Assembly (NCBI RefSeq): GCF_001854125.1
Contig: NZ_CP017715.1
Span: 868,001-932,000, forward strand
Direction: 5' to 3'
Origin: Marinobacter salinus
GTDB taxonomy: Bacteria; Pseudomonadota; Gammaproteobacteria; Pseudomonadales; Oleiphilaceae
DNA length: 64,000 nt
Part shown: piece by piece, positions 29,298 to 37,252 of the stretch
Layout of the letters: every line of letters begins with the position of its first letter
Numbering within the stretch: position 1 is the stretch's first letter
The notes under the pieces: generated by a model
What the model was told of the DNA's origin: nothing
The model's database searches: none
Seen by the model: the letters and a program-made list of their open reading frames with translations, nothing else
Program-made: the position numbers and the translations under genes

Positions 29298-29389
29298 CTG
29301 TGTTTCCGGACGTCTTCACCGAGATGGCGGTGCTGCTGTCTGCCGCGGTGGTGGGGGCTCTTGGCGTACGCTTGCGCCAATCTTCATAA
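29294..29389 (+). pseudogene. Truncated N-terminus of a CPA2 (KefB-type) cation/proton antiporter
   Basis: A 31-codon open frame starts at ATG 29294, overlapping the ATPase stop by 4 bp (ATGA). It reads MTVFPDVFTEMAVLLSAAVV then GALGVRLRQ, which resembles the first transmembrane segment of CPA2 potassium/proton antiporters, where the sequence would normally go on with RQP and eleven further helices. Here it ends RQSS-stop exactly where the convergent ATPase coding sequence begins. This looks like a deletion junction, leaving only the first helix. The reading is by pattern, not by alignment. Confidence 0.6.
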
Positions 29390-32021
29390 GTTGTACGATA
29401 ATAAGCGGCACGAATGAAAAAGACAGGCTCAGCAGCCACCCTTCGGAGCTGGGCGTGTGCACTGACAGTACTTCAGCGATAACAGGAAGATAAGCGGCGG
29501 CCAGTAGCAAGGCTGTTCCGATAATGATCGATATCCAGACGAATGCATTGCTTGTAATTTCATTCACAATTACCGGCGAATTAGCACTCCGCATATTGAA
29601 TACATGCCATAAACGAGCAAAGCCGAAGGTGAGGAAGGAAACGGTGACGGCGCTTGCCGGTTCCATTTGTAGCCACACCAGGGCAATGGAGAAAGCGCAA
29701 AGTACCGACGTTGCAATCAATGCACCATAACCTCCGATTGCTACCCAGTGACGGCGCGTCAGAATAGGTTCACCAGGATCGCGGGGGGGTTGTCGCAGTA
29801 CACCAGCTTCACTGCGGCTCAAACCCAACGCAAGCGCTGGCATGACATCGGTGACGAAGTTGATGTAGAGGATTTGCAGAGGCAACAAAGGCAACGGCGC
29901 CGCGACCAGTGCTGCAGCTGAAATTGCCATAATCTCGCCCAGGTTTCCTGATAGAAGATATACGATGAAACGGCGGATATTCTGGAAGATGGTGCGGCCG
30001 TGTTCGATGGCGACCACAATGGTATGAAAGCTGTCATCTTTTAACACCATGTCGGCAGCTTCCTGTGCAACTGCAGTGCCGCGTTGGCCCATGGCAATGC
30101 CGATGTCTGCCTTCTTCAGCCCGGGAGCGTCGTTGACTCCGTCACCGGTCATGCCTACGACCCAACCGGCCTCCTGATAAGAACGGATCAGGTCGAGTTT
30201 CTGCTCAGGGCTTATGCGTGAGAACACCGAGTGGTCAAGAAGCTGGTTTCGCTCATCTTCATTGAGTTTATCAAGCGCCCTCAATTGGTCCGTGCCTACA
30301 GGGTCGCGGCCGTGATCGGCAAGGCCAATCTCAGTGGCGATGGCACGAGCAGTGGCAGCGTGGTCACCAGTGCCCATGACCACACGGATGCCCGCCGCCT
30401 GACAGATAGCGATGGTCTCTCTGATCCCTGCACGAGGCGGGTCACGGAGTCCGGCCAGGCCCACCAGAGTGAGGTTTTCGTAGGGATTGGCTTGTTCGTC
30501 GTCGACGGTTTTTTGCGCCAGCATCAGCATGCGCAAACCCTCAGCAGCGAGCTCTTCACTGCGTGTACTCCAATATTGGCGGTGCTCATCGTCAAGGGGT
30601 ATCTTACCCTCGGTCGTGAGCTCATAGCGGCAGGCATCAAGAACCGCCTCAGGCGCACCTTTGACCGCCACTCTGTACTCGCAACCATGTTTATGAAAGG
30701 TAGCCATCATTCTGACATCGGGATCAAAGCTCACCTCCCTGACTTCCGGATACTTCCCGAGCAGGACATCGCGGTCGATGTCCGCTCTCACGGCCAACTC
30801 GAGAAAGGCAATTTCGGTCGGATCGCCCACGGCATTTTTCTGGAGACTGGCGTTATTGCAGAGGGCGCCTATTTCAAGTGCTGCAAGCAGTTCGGGGGCT
30901 TCGGCAGGGGTAATGCTCTCGTGATCAATATTGAAACCATTGCTGCCTTCTTGTTCTATCGTCAATGTACCGCGCGCCAGTAGCAGGCGAGCGACAGTCA
31001 TATGGTTCTCGGTCAGTGTGCCGGTTTTGTCGGTAAAAATGAGATTGGCTGCGCCGAGTGCTTCAACTGCAGAGAGTCGCTTAACCACCGCATTTCGCCG
31101 TGCCATACGACGCATCCCCTGCGCCAATGCCAGTGTAGCCACCACGGGAAGTCCCTCCGGGACTGCGGCGATGGTCATGGCGATGGTGGTTTCCACCATT
31201 AAAATCAGATCCTTGCCGGCTAAGAAACCGGAGCCGGCCACTACGACGGCTATTGCCAGCGTGAACCAGATCAAGCGACGACCGAGGGCATCAAGGCGTT
31301 TTTCCAGAGGGGTAATCGACTGCTCTGCCTGTTCCACCAGATCGGAAATGTGTCCCAGCTCGGTATCCATGCCAGTGCTCACCACTACGCCGGCCCCGGA
31401 ACCCTCAGTGACGGCGGTGCCCTTGAAAGCCATGTTTTTGCGCTCCGCCAGGGGAGGGGCCGGTTCAGCTAACGGATCTGTTGTCTTGTCGACTGCCAAC
31501 GATTCTCCCGTCAACGCCGCCTCATCACATTGCAAGCGATTCGACTCGATGAGGCGCAGGTCAGCGGCGATCATGTCGCCGGCCTCCAGCAAAACAATAT
31601 CACCAGGCACCAGTGCGTCGGCCGAGATCTGTTGTACGGAACCATCACGCCGGACCCTGACAATTGTCTTGCCCATACGCTGTAAGGACTCCATGGCACG
31701 GGTTGCACGTAACTCCATACCAAAACCGATCAAAGTATTTACCAGGAGAGCAGCTCCAATTGCCAACGCTTCGATGGTTCGACCGAATAGAGCAGCCGCT
31801 GCTGCTGCACTCAGCAATAAAATGACAACCACGCTCTCGAGTTGATTGATCAGAATACGCCACGTGGGAAGGCTTGCGGCCTGGCGTAGACGGTTCGCGC
31901 CATAGTGATGCCGGCGATGATGCACGCCGGCCTGTGAAAGCCCTGTCTCCTTCGAGCTTTTCTGTTCTTCAAGGACTTGTTCTACAGACTGCTGATAAGG
32001 CTCGGCCATGGTCCGGGACAT
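29316..32021 (-). CDS. P-type cation-transporting ATPase (Ca2+-like type II), second copy
   Basis: A 901-residue pump with TGES near residue 165, the phosphorylation motif TDKTGTLT near residue 328, TGDGVNDAPGLKKADIGIAMG near residue 620 and M4 AAVPEGLPVV. M5 keeps Asn and Glu (SGNLGEI) and M6 reads INFVTDVMPALAL with the Asn, Thr and Asp of Ca2+ pumps, so calcium or manganese efflux is a reasonable guess. The last 19 residues (ASVRQEPPPPRQ onwards) are antisense to the antiporter remnant, a tail gained by a deletion. It lies 59 bp downstream of the GH65 gene and is probably the last gene of that operon. The start may be Met1 or Met5. Confidence 0.87.
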   Translation of the reverse strand: MSRTMAEPYQQSVEQVLEEQKSSKETGLSQAGVHHRRHHYGANRLRQAASLPTWRILINQLESVVVILLLSAAAAAALFGRTIEALAIGAALLVNTLIGFGMELRATRAMESLQRMGKTIVRVRRDGSVQQISADALVPGDIVLLEAGDMIAADLRLIESNRLQCDEAALTGESLAVDKTTDPLAEPAPPLAERKNMAFKGTAVTEGSGAGVVVSTGMDTELGHISDLVEQAEQSITPLEKRLDALGRRLIWFTLAIAVVVAGSGFLAGKDLILMVETTIAMTIAAVPEGLPVVATLALAQGMRRMARRNAVVKRLSAVEALGAANLIFTDKTGTLTENHMTVARLLLARGTLTIEQEGSNGFNIDHESITPAEAPELLAALEIGALCNNASLQKNAVGDPTEIAFLELAVRADIDRDVLLGKYPEVREVSFDPDVRMMATFHKHGCEYRVAVKGAPEAVLDACRYELTTEGKIPLDDEHRQYWSTRSEELAAEGLRMLMLAQKTVDDEQANPYENLTLVGLAGLRDPPRAGIRETIAICQAAGIRVVMGTGDHAATARAIATEIGLADHGRDPVGTDQLRALDKLNEDERNQLLDHSVFSRISPEQKLDLIRSYQEAGWVVGMTGDGVNDAPGLKKADIGIAMGQRGTAVAQEAADMVLKDDSFHTIVVAIEHGRTIFQNIRRFIVYLLSGNLGEIMAISAAALVAAPLPLLPLQILYINFVTDVMPALALGLSRSEAGVLRQPPRDPGEPILTRRHWVAIGGYGALIATSVLCAFSIALVWLQMEPASAVTVSFLTFGFARLWHVFNMRSANSPVIVNEITSNAFVWISIIIGTALLLAAAYLPVIAEVLSVHTPSSEGWLLSLSFSFVPLIIVQLMKIGASVRQEPPPPRQTAAPPSR

Positions 32022-32080
32022 CCGTATGGATCAATCGTTCTGTAAAAGTTTGGTTGAATCCCAATAGTGTAGTCCGGGAA

Positions 32081-34498
32081 TCACAACTGAAACTCGCGGA
32101 CCTCGCCGGGCTGGAATTCGTTCACATCCGTGACGATTCCAATTTTGATAGGCTTTTCTGCGCAAGGCTCCGTGCTGATTCGCACACGGCTGGGTGTAAT
32201 ATGAAAGCCCAGCACATGCTGCCGGTAACGGATAGTGAGGGTGAGGCTGCTCAAGCCCTCTGGCAGGCTCGGATTCAGCCACAAGACATCTCCGCGGGTC
32301 TCGATACCGGTGAAGCAGCGCTGGATCAGGTCTACAGTGCCCGCCATGGCTCCGGTATGTATACCTTCCGACGTTGTACCTCCCTGAATGTCAGCGACGT
32401 CGCTGTCGAGCGCTTCGGCGAAGAGAGGCCAGGCGCCCGGACGATTTGAGCGTGCCAGTACCCAGGAATTGACCACCCTGCTTAATGTCGAACCATGGGA
32501 TGTGCGTTTTAGATAGTAATCAATGTTGCGCGGAATGGTTTCGTATTCAAAAGGATAGCCCAAATGTGCAAACAACTCGCCGAGCTCTTCTGACGAAAAC
32601 AGGTAGAAGAGCATCAGCACATCGGCCTGCTTGGAAACTTTGTAGCGATTTGGCGTGTCGTCGTCCGCTTCCAGGATCCGGTCGAGGCGTTGAATATCCC
32701 CGTATTTTTTGCGGTAGTCTTGCCAATCAAATTCAGTCAGTTTTTCATAGCCTTCGAACTGGCTGATGATATCGTTGTCGTGTTCATCTTTGTGGAAAGG
32801 GATAATCATGCGACGGCTGACTTCATCCCAGTGCGCAAACTCTTCCTTGGAGAGGTTGAGGGTCTGACACAGTTCGGAAAAACGCTGAGAGGGCAGAATG
32901 TCCCGCAGTTCAAGTGCGCGCAACAAAACCCACACCATCATGAGATTGGTATAGGCGTTATTGTTCAAGCCGGGGCGTCGATCATGCGGGTATGCATCAT
33001 GGTATTCATCCGGCCCCATGACGTTCAGAATTTCATAACGCTTTGACTCGTCATTGTAACTGGTGAAGCTGGACCAGAAGCGGGCGATCTCCAGGATCAT
33101 CTCGGCGCCATAGAAACTCAGAAATTCCATGTCGCGGGTCACCTGATAATACTGCCAGATATTGTAGACCATCGCGGCATTGATATGGCGCTGTAGGCGG
33201 GAGTTATCCGGAATCCAGTTGCCAGACTTCGGATTCAGATGCAGGCGCTGACTTTCTTCACGACCGTTACTGCCACTCTGCCAGGGATACAGGGCGCCGC
33301 GATAGCCGGCCGCCTGTGCCGCCCGACGTGCCTCATTCAGGCGCCGATAACGATAGCACAGCAGCGCCCGCGTGATTTCCGGCATACGCAGGTTGAATAA
33401 CGGGAACACAAATAGTTCGTCCCAGAAAATATGACCACGATAGGCCTCGCCATGCAGACCACGCGCGGGCACGCCGACATCAAGATCCATGACATGCGGC
33501 GAGGTAGTCTGAATCAGGTGCAGGATATGCAGCCGAAGGGTGCGTTCGGTCTTTTCTTCCTCTTCGGGGTCATCGTGCTCGATGTCGAAGTCAAAACGTT
33601 GCCACAACTGCTTCCAAACCATGATATGGCGGCTGGCCAATGCGTCGAACGCGGCGGCCTCAGAGACAGACTTGCGCGCCTCCAGTCCAGATTCGCTGAT
33701 GGCATGGTCGCGGGAGGTATATAGTGCAACGATCTTCTCGATGCGCAGAGGCTGCTGTGGGTCGAGCCGGGTTTGGTAGTGGTGGGCAATGTAGCCTTCG
33801 GCTTGGTCCACCGCCGGTGCCGGCGTGATGCATTGTTCTCCGCGCCACAGACGAGTCGTTGCGGCCTGGACGATACGAATGCGGGACTGGCTGGTTTCGA
33901 CTTCCAGCCAGAAAGTATCATCTGCAATGGATTCGGCTGTCCCAGAATTCAGGTGGCGTTTGTTCAGATCACGGTAGCGCTCAACACCGGCATTGACGAC
34001 CTGGCCGTCCAATGCGCTGCGTACTTCAATGCTACCGCTCCAGTCCTCGGCATGAATGCTGGTTTCCAGGGCAGCGAGGTGCGGATGTTCTATGGAGACC
34101 AGGCGTCGTTGGTCGACGCGGGTATGTCGCCCGTCCGGATCGCAAAAGCGAATCGTCCGCGTGAGAATGGCTTTTTTGATATCCAGCTCTTGATGGTAGG
34201 AGAGTACATTGACGTTGCCGACATCGAACCAATCGCCGTCTTCGATGCGGAAGGTAAGCGCCAGCCAATTGGGGGCGTTGACCAGGCTTTCGTTCTCGAT
34301 GGTTTCACCGGCGATTTGTGTTTGCAGCCGGTTATAACAGCCGGCGATGTAGGTGCCTGGATAGTGGATCCCTCCCGCCGAAGACTCCGGCGCGGCACCG
34401 CGGCTGGCGAAGTAACCATTACCCAGTGTGCACAACGCCTCTCGCAGCGCCTCTTGTTGGGGGGTGAATTCCTCGTAGACCAGTTTCCAGCCGTTCAT
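32081..34498 (-). CDS. Glycoside hydrolase family 65 disaccharide phosphorylase (trehalose/maltose/kojibiose type)
   Basis: An 805-residue GH65 protein. The N-terminal beta-sandwich starts WKLVYEEFTPQQEALREALCTLGNGYFASRG. The (alpha/alpha)6 barrel has AYRGHIFWDELFVFPLF near residue 350 and the catalytic acid in NVMGPDEYHDAYP near residue 490; a phosphate-binding loop region is GSTLSRVVNSWV. These enzymes split an alpha-linked disaccharide with phosphate into glucose and beta-glucose 1-phosphate. The ATG overlaps the upstream beta-phosphoglucomutase/trehalose-phosphatase gene by 4 bp, which would convert the beta-glucose 1-phosphate to glucose 6-phosphate. Given the trehalose genes nearby, trehalose is the likeliest substrate, but that is inference. 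Confidence 0.88.
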   Translation of the reverse strand: MNGWKLVYEEFTPQQEALREALCTLGNGYFASRGAAPESSAGGIHYPGTYIAGCYNRLQTQIAGETIENESLVNAPNWLALTFRIEDGDWFDVGNVNVLSYHQELDIKKAILTRTIRFCDPDGRHTRVDQRRLVSIEHPHLAALETSIHAEDWSGSIEVRSALDGQVVNAGVERYRDLNKRHLNSGTAESIADDTFWLEVETSQSRIRIVQAATTRLWRGEQCITPAPAVDQAEGYIAHHYQTRLDPQQPLRIEKIVALYTSRDHAISESGLEARKSVSEAAAFDALASRHIMVWKQLWQRFDFDIEHDDPEEEEKTERTLRLHILHLIQTTSPHVMDLDVGVPARGLHGEAYRGHIFWDELFVFPLFNLRMPEITRALLCYRYRRLNEARRAAQAAGYRGALYPWQSGSNGREESQRLHLNPKSGNWIPDNSRLQRHINAAMVYNIWQYYQVTRDMEFLSFYGAEMILEIARFWSSFTSYNDESKRYEILNVMGPDEYHDAYPHDRRPGLNNNAYTNLMMVWVLLRALELRDILPSQRFSELCQTLNLSKEEFAHWDEVSRRMIIPFHKDEHDNDIISQFEGYEKLTEFDWQDYRKKYGDIQRLDRILEADDDTPNRYKVSKQADVLMLFYLFSSEELGELFAHLGYPFEYETIPRNIDYYLKRTSHGSTLSRVVNSWVLARSNRPGAWPLFAEALDSDVADIQGGTTSEGIHTGAMAGTVDLIQRCFTGIETRGDVLWLNPSLPEGLSSLTLTIRYRQHVLGFHITPSRVRISTEPCAEKPIKIGIVTDVNEFQPGEVREFQL

Positions 34499-36120
34499 GG
34501 GCCGAGTCTCGCCAGTTTGTCGCTCAGTTGATTGAGAAATTCTTGCACCGCGTCGGGATCGTCAAGGCGGTAGGCAGCATAGGTCGGCTGGTCTCTCTCT
34601 GCTACCAGAATGCCTATTCCGTCTGCCGCCAACTCGCGGAAAGCATCCTCGTCGGTTATGTCATCCCCTATATACAGGGGAATAAAGCGTGCCGGATCCG
34701 TGTCCAGGGCGCGCATTAGCCAGCGTAGTGCTTTGCCCTTGTCCCAATCGATATCCGGTTGTAGCTCATAGATTTTCTTGCCAGCCGTCAGGCGAAGCTC
34801 GGTATGCGAGGAGTTTATTTGATCGACCACCTGTTTGACGCTGTCCACCTGGTCTTGCGCTACCTGACGGTAGTGCGCGGTGACAGCAAATCGCTTGCGT
34901 TCCACCAGGCAACCCGGAATCGCGCCCAGTTTTTCGCGCAGGCTGTGTTCCGCGGCATCGAGCGCTGGCAGATAGTCACGACCCTCCTGATATTCGGTGC
35001 GCTCGCCCTTTGGTCCGGAGATGTCGAAGCCGTGACTGCCGGCATACCAGATGCCCTTTATGCCAACCCGGTTGCGCACGTCACCGAGATCCCGACCGCT
35101 GACAATGGCGATCTTACATAGCCTGGCTAGCCGCTGCAGGGTTGCACGCACGGTGTCGCTCAATATCGCGTCATTCGGATGGGGCACGATAGGCGTCAGG
35201 GTGCCGTCATAGTCGAGAAACAGCACGGGCTCCCGATCATGGGTCGGGACTATCTCGTTCAGATGGTCCAGGGCTGAAGGCAGTTGTCTGGTGGGTGGCG
35301 TATCCCCACTAGCCGTCACTATGTGTAATTCACCAAGATCAGCGACGACAACGTCAGCGCCATGTTCGAGCAACGCCTCCGCTTGGTCGCCGCGATTGAC
35401 GCCGATGACACATCCGAAGCCTGCGGCCTGGGCCGCCTGTACGCCTGCCGTGGCGTCTTCAATCCCTATACAACGATGCGGCTCGCTTGTGAGGCGACGA
35501 CTGGCCTCGATGAAAATGTCCGGAGCTGGTTTGCCCGCCAGCCTGCATTTTTGCAGTTCCACGCCATCGACGCGGGTGTCGAACAGGTCGATGATTCCGG
35601 CGGCTTCCAGCACCGCCCGGCAGTTGCGGCTTGAAGAGACCACGGCGGTGCGTAGTCCGGCCCGGCGTAATGTGCGAATGAGGCTAATGGTTGATGCATA
35701 AACCTCAACACCCTCGTGGTGCAGCTTTTCCTGGAACAATTCATTTTTGCGGTTGCCAAGGCCGCAGATCGTTTCCTGATCGGAACCATCATCCGGCTTG
35801 CCCTCGGGCAGGTCGAGACCGCGTGATTGAAGGAAACTGCGCACACCGTCATAGCGCGGCTTTCCGTCCACATACCGGTGATAATCGGTCTCGATGTCGA
35901 ACGGTTCGGAATGCTCGCCTTCCGCCGTGTGTTTCGCCAGGTAGTCGTCGAATGTCATCTTCCATGCCGTGGCGTGCACCTTGGCCGTCTGCGTGATCAC
36001 GCCATCGAGATCAAGCACCACGGCATCGAAACGGTCTGATGAGAGAGCGACACCGGCGGTGTCTGTCTTGTTCACGGTGGAGTCTCGAGCTCTGTCAGAT
36101 TGTCGTACGCGCGCTGCCAC
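34495..36120 (-). CDS. Beta-phosphoglucomutase / trehalose-6-phosphate phosphatase fusion
   Basis: A 541-residue protein with two HAD domains. Residues about 30-270 are a beta-phosphoglucomutase-like domain: VVLDLDGVITQTAKVHATAW with the nucleophile and acid aspartates, VVSSSRNCRAVLEAAG, and GIEDATAGVQAAQAAGF. Residues about 295-535 are an OtsB-like domain: LFLDYDGTLTPIVPHP, IVSGRDLGDVRNRVG, YAGSHGFDISGP and YIGDDITDEDAF. Both active sites look intact. The start is GTG with GGAG 9 nt upstream; another GTG 15 codons later is possible. It opens the operon with GH65 and the second ATPase, and an FNR-type palindrome lies 67 bp upstream. Confidence 0.88.
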   Translation of the reverse strand: MAARVRQSDRARDSTVNKTDTAGVALSSDRFDAVVLDLDGVITQTAKVHATAWKMTFDDYLAKHTAEGEHSEPFDIETDYHRYVDGKPRYDGVRSFLQSRGLDLPEGKPDDGSDQETICGLGNRKNELFQEKLHHEGVEVYASTISLIRTLRRAGLRTAVVSSSRNCRAVLEAAGIIDLFDTRVDGVELQKCRLAGKPAPDIFIEASRRLTSEPHRCIGIEDATAGVQAAQAAGFGCVIGVNRGDQAEALLEHGADVVVADLGELHIVTASGDTPPTRQLPSALDHLNEIVPTHDREPVLFLDYDGTLTPIVPHPNDAILSDTVRATLQRLARLCKIAIVSGRDLGDVRNRVGIKGIWYAGSHGFDISGPKGERTEYQEGRDYLPALDAAEHSLREKLGAIPGCLVERKRFAVTAHYRQVAQDQVDSVKQVVDQINSSHTELRLTAGKKIYELQPDIDWDKGKALRWLMRALDTDPARFIPLYIGDDITDEDAFRELAADGIGILVAERDQPTYAAYRLDDPDAVQEFLNQLSDKLARLGP

Positions 36121-36186
36121 ATTGCGATGCTCCGGCCACTATATTCGGTTTTTCAAAGCACCATCACGTGGTAGACCAGTCCCGGT

Positions 36187-36204
36187 CATTGAAAAATATC
36201 AATG
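36187..36204. promoter_or_regulatory. FNR-type palindrome upstream of the mutase/phosphatase-GH65-ATPase operon
   Basis: CATTGA-AAAATA-TCAATG, with both 6-bp arms perfect. The core TTGAA-N4-ATCAA fits the FNR/Anr consensus TTGAT-N4-ATCAA. It lies in the 106-bp gap between the patatin stop and the fusion gene start. A -10-like TATAGT is at 36138-36143 on the minus strand, further away than in a class II promoter. Confidence 0.65.
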
Positions 36205-36226
36205 GGAGAAAATGCCCTGGTGTTGT

Positions 36227-37252
36227 TCAGACTTTTAACAGTTTTGATAACCGGTGCTTCAGTTCTTCCTTGGCGGGACGGGCCTGCGCGAAAATTTCAT
36301 TGGCGCGGTAGAACTCCAGGGCACGAACGTCAACAATACGCGGGGCGAGATAGATCGCAGGTTTCGTATGTCGACGCTTCTCGCTCATGATGGCGTGCTG
36401 CATGACTTTGGGCGCATTGAAGATCGTTTCAAAATAGCTGGGCATCAGCGCCTTCGGTTTCGTTCGCTCACCGATAACGTCAATGCCGATGACAAGATCG
36501 CAGTCTTCGGTCAACAAATCGTAAGGTACAGGATTGACCGTGCCACCATCGATAAGCACTCGGTTATCCAGTATTACCGGTATAAACACGCCGGGCAGTG
36601 CCATGCTTGCCTTGACGGCGGGGAGTAGTGCACCTGTTTGCAGGACAATTTGTTCCCGGCTCCATAAATCGGCCGTGGCGATCCTGAGCGGAATCTCCAG
36701 TTCCTCGAATGTTTCACGCTCAAGTGTGTCGTACAGGAAAGAGATAAAACCTTCGCCACTGAGCAGGCCTCCATTGCCAAGGTCGATTTCGAGAAACTCG
36801 ACCCAGCGCAAGGCGTCCTCGTTGAGGAGCTCATGGGCCAGGTGTTCTTCTGGCGCTATGATGAACTGTTCAACCAGCTCCCGGATCTCTCTGCCGGTCA
36901 TACCGGCGGCGTAGAGTGCACCGATGATTGCACCGATACTTGAACCGGCGATGCGGTATGGTCGGATCGATAACTCGTCCAGGGCCTCCAGCATCAAGAT
37001 GTGCGCAAGCCCGTTGGCGCCGCCGCTGCCCAGTGCGATACCAACTCTGGGCTTGCCCTCATCAGAGCGACCGGAAGGTTCATGCGCAGGTCGTGGCTTT
37101 TCGTTGGCTCGCACAGATGATCCCAAGGGCAAATACGACGATAGAAAAGTCGCCAGCAGAGTCAGGAAGCGGCGCCTGGGAAATTTGCGGTCAGGCATGG
37201 CAAAGCTACTGTTCTTGTGCGGCTTTGGATGTTTTAAAGGCGTTTTTTTCAC
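36227..37252 (-). CDS. Patatin-like phospholipase, exported
   Basis: A 341-residue patatin-family acyl hydrolase. The oxyanion motif is GIALGSGGANGLAH near residue 72, the nucleophile is in IAGSSIGAIIGALYAAG (GSSIG) near residue 105, and the catalytic aspartate is in VLIDGGTVNPVPYD near residue 235. The N-terminus carries PRRRFLTLLATFLSSYLPLGS, a twin-arginine-like export signal. The GTG start at 37252 overlaps the ligA stop; an ATG at 37198 would put the arginines closer to the N-terminus. It is co-transcribed with ligA. The substrate is not known. Confidence 0.82.
   Translation of the reverse strand: MKKTPLKHPKPHKNSSFAMPDRKFPRRRFLTLLATFLSSYLPLGSSVRANEKPRPAHEPSGRSDEGKPRVGIALGSGGANGLAHILMLEALDELSIRPYRIAGSSIGAIIGALYAAGMTGREIRELVEQFIIAPEEHLAHELLNEDALRWVEFLEIDLGNGGLLSGEGFISFLYDTLERETFEELEIPLRIATADLWSREQIVLQTGALLPAVKASMALPGVFIPVILDNRVLIDGGTVNPVPYDLLTEDCDLVIGIDVIGERTKPKALMPSYFETIFNAPKVMQHAIMSEKRRHTKPAIYLAPRIVDVRALEFYRANEIFAQARPAKEELKHRLSKLLKV

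Noticed and set aside
30931..31845. A 304-codon open frame antisense to the second P-type ATPase.
   Set aside because: Low-complexity S/R/A-rich translation opposite an intact conserved gene; a shadow frame.
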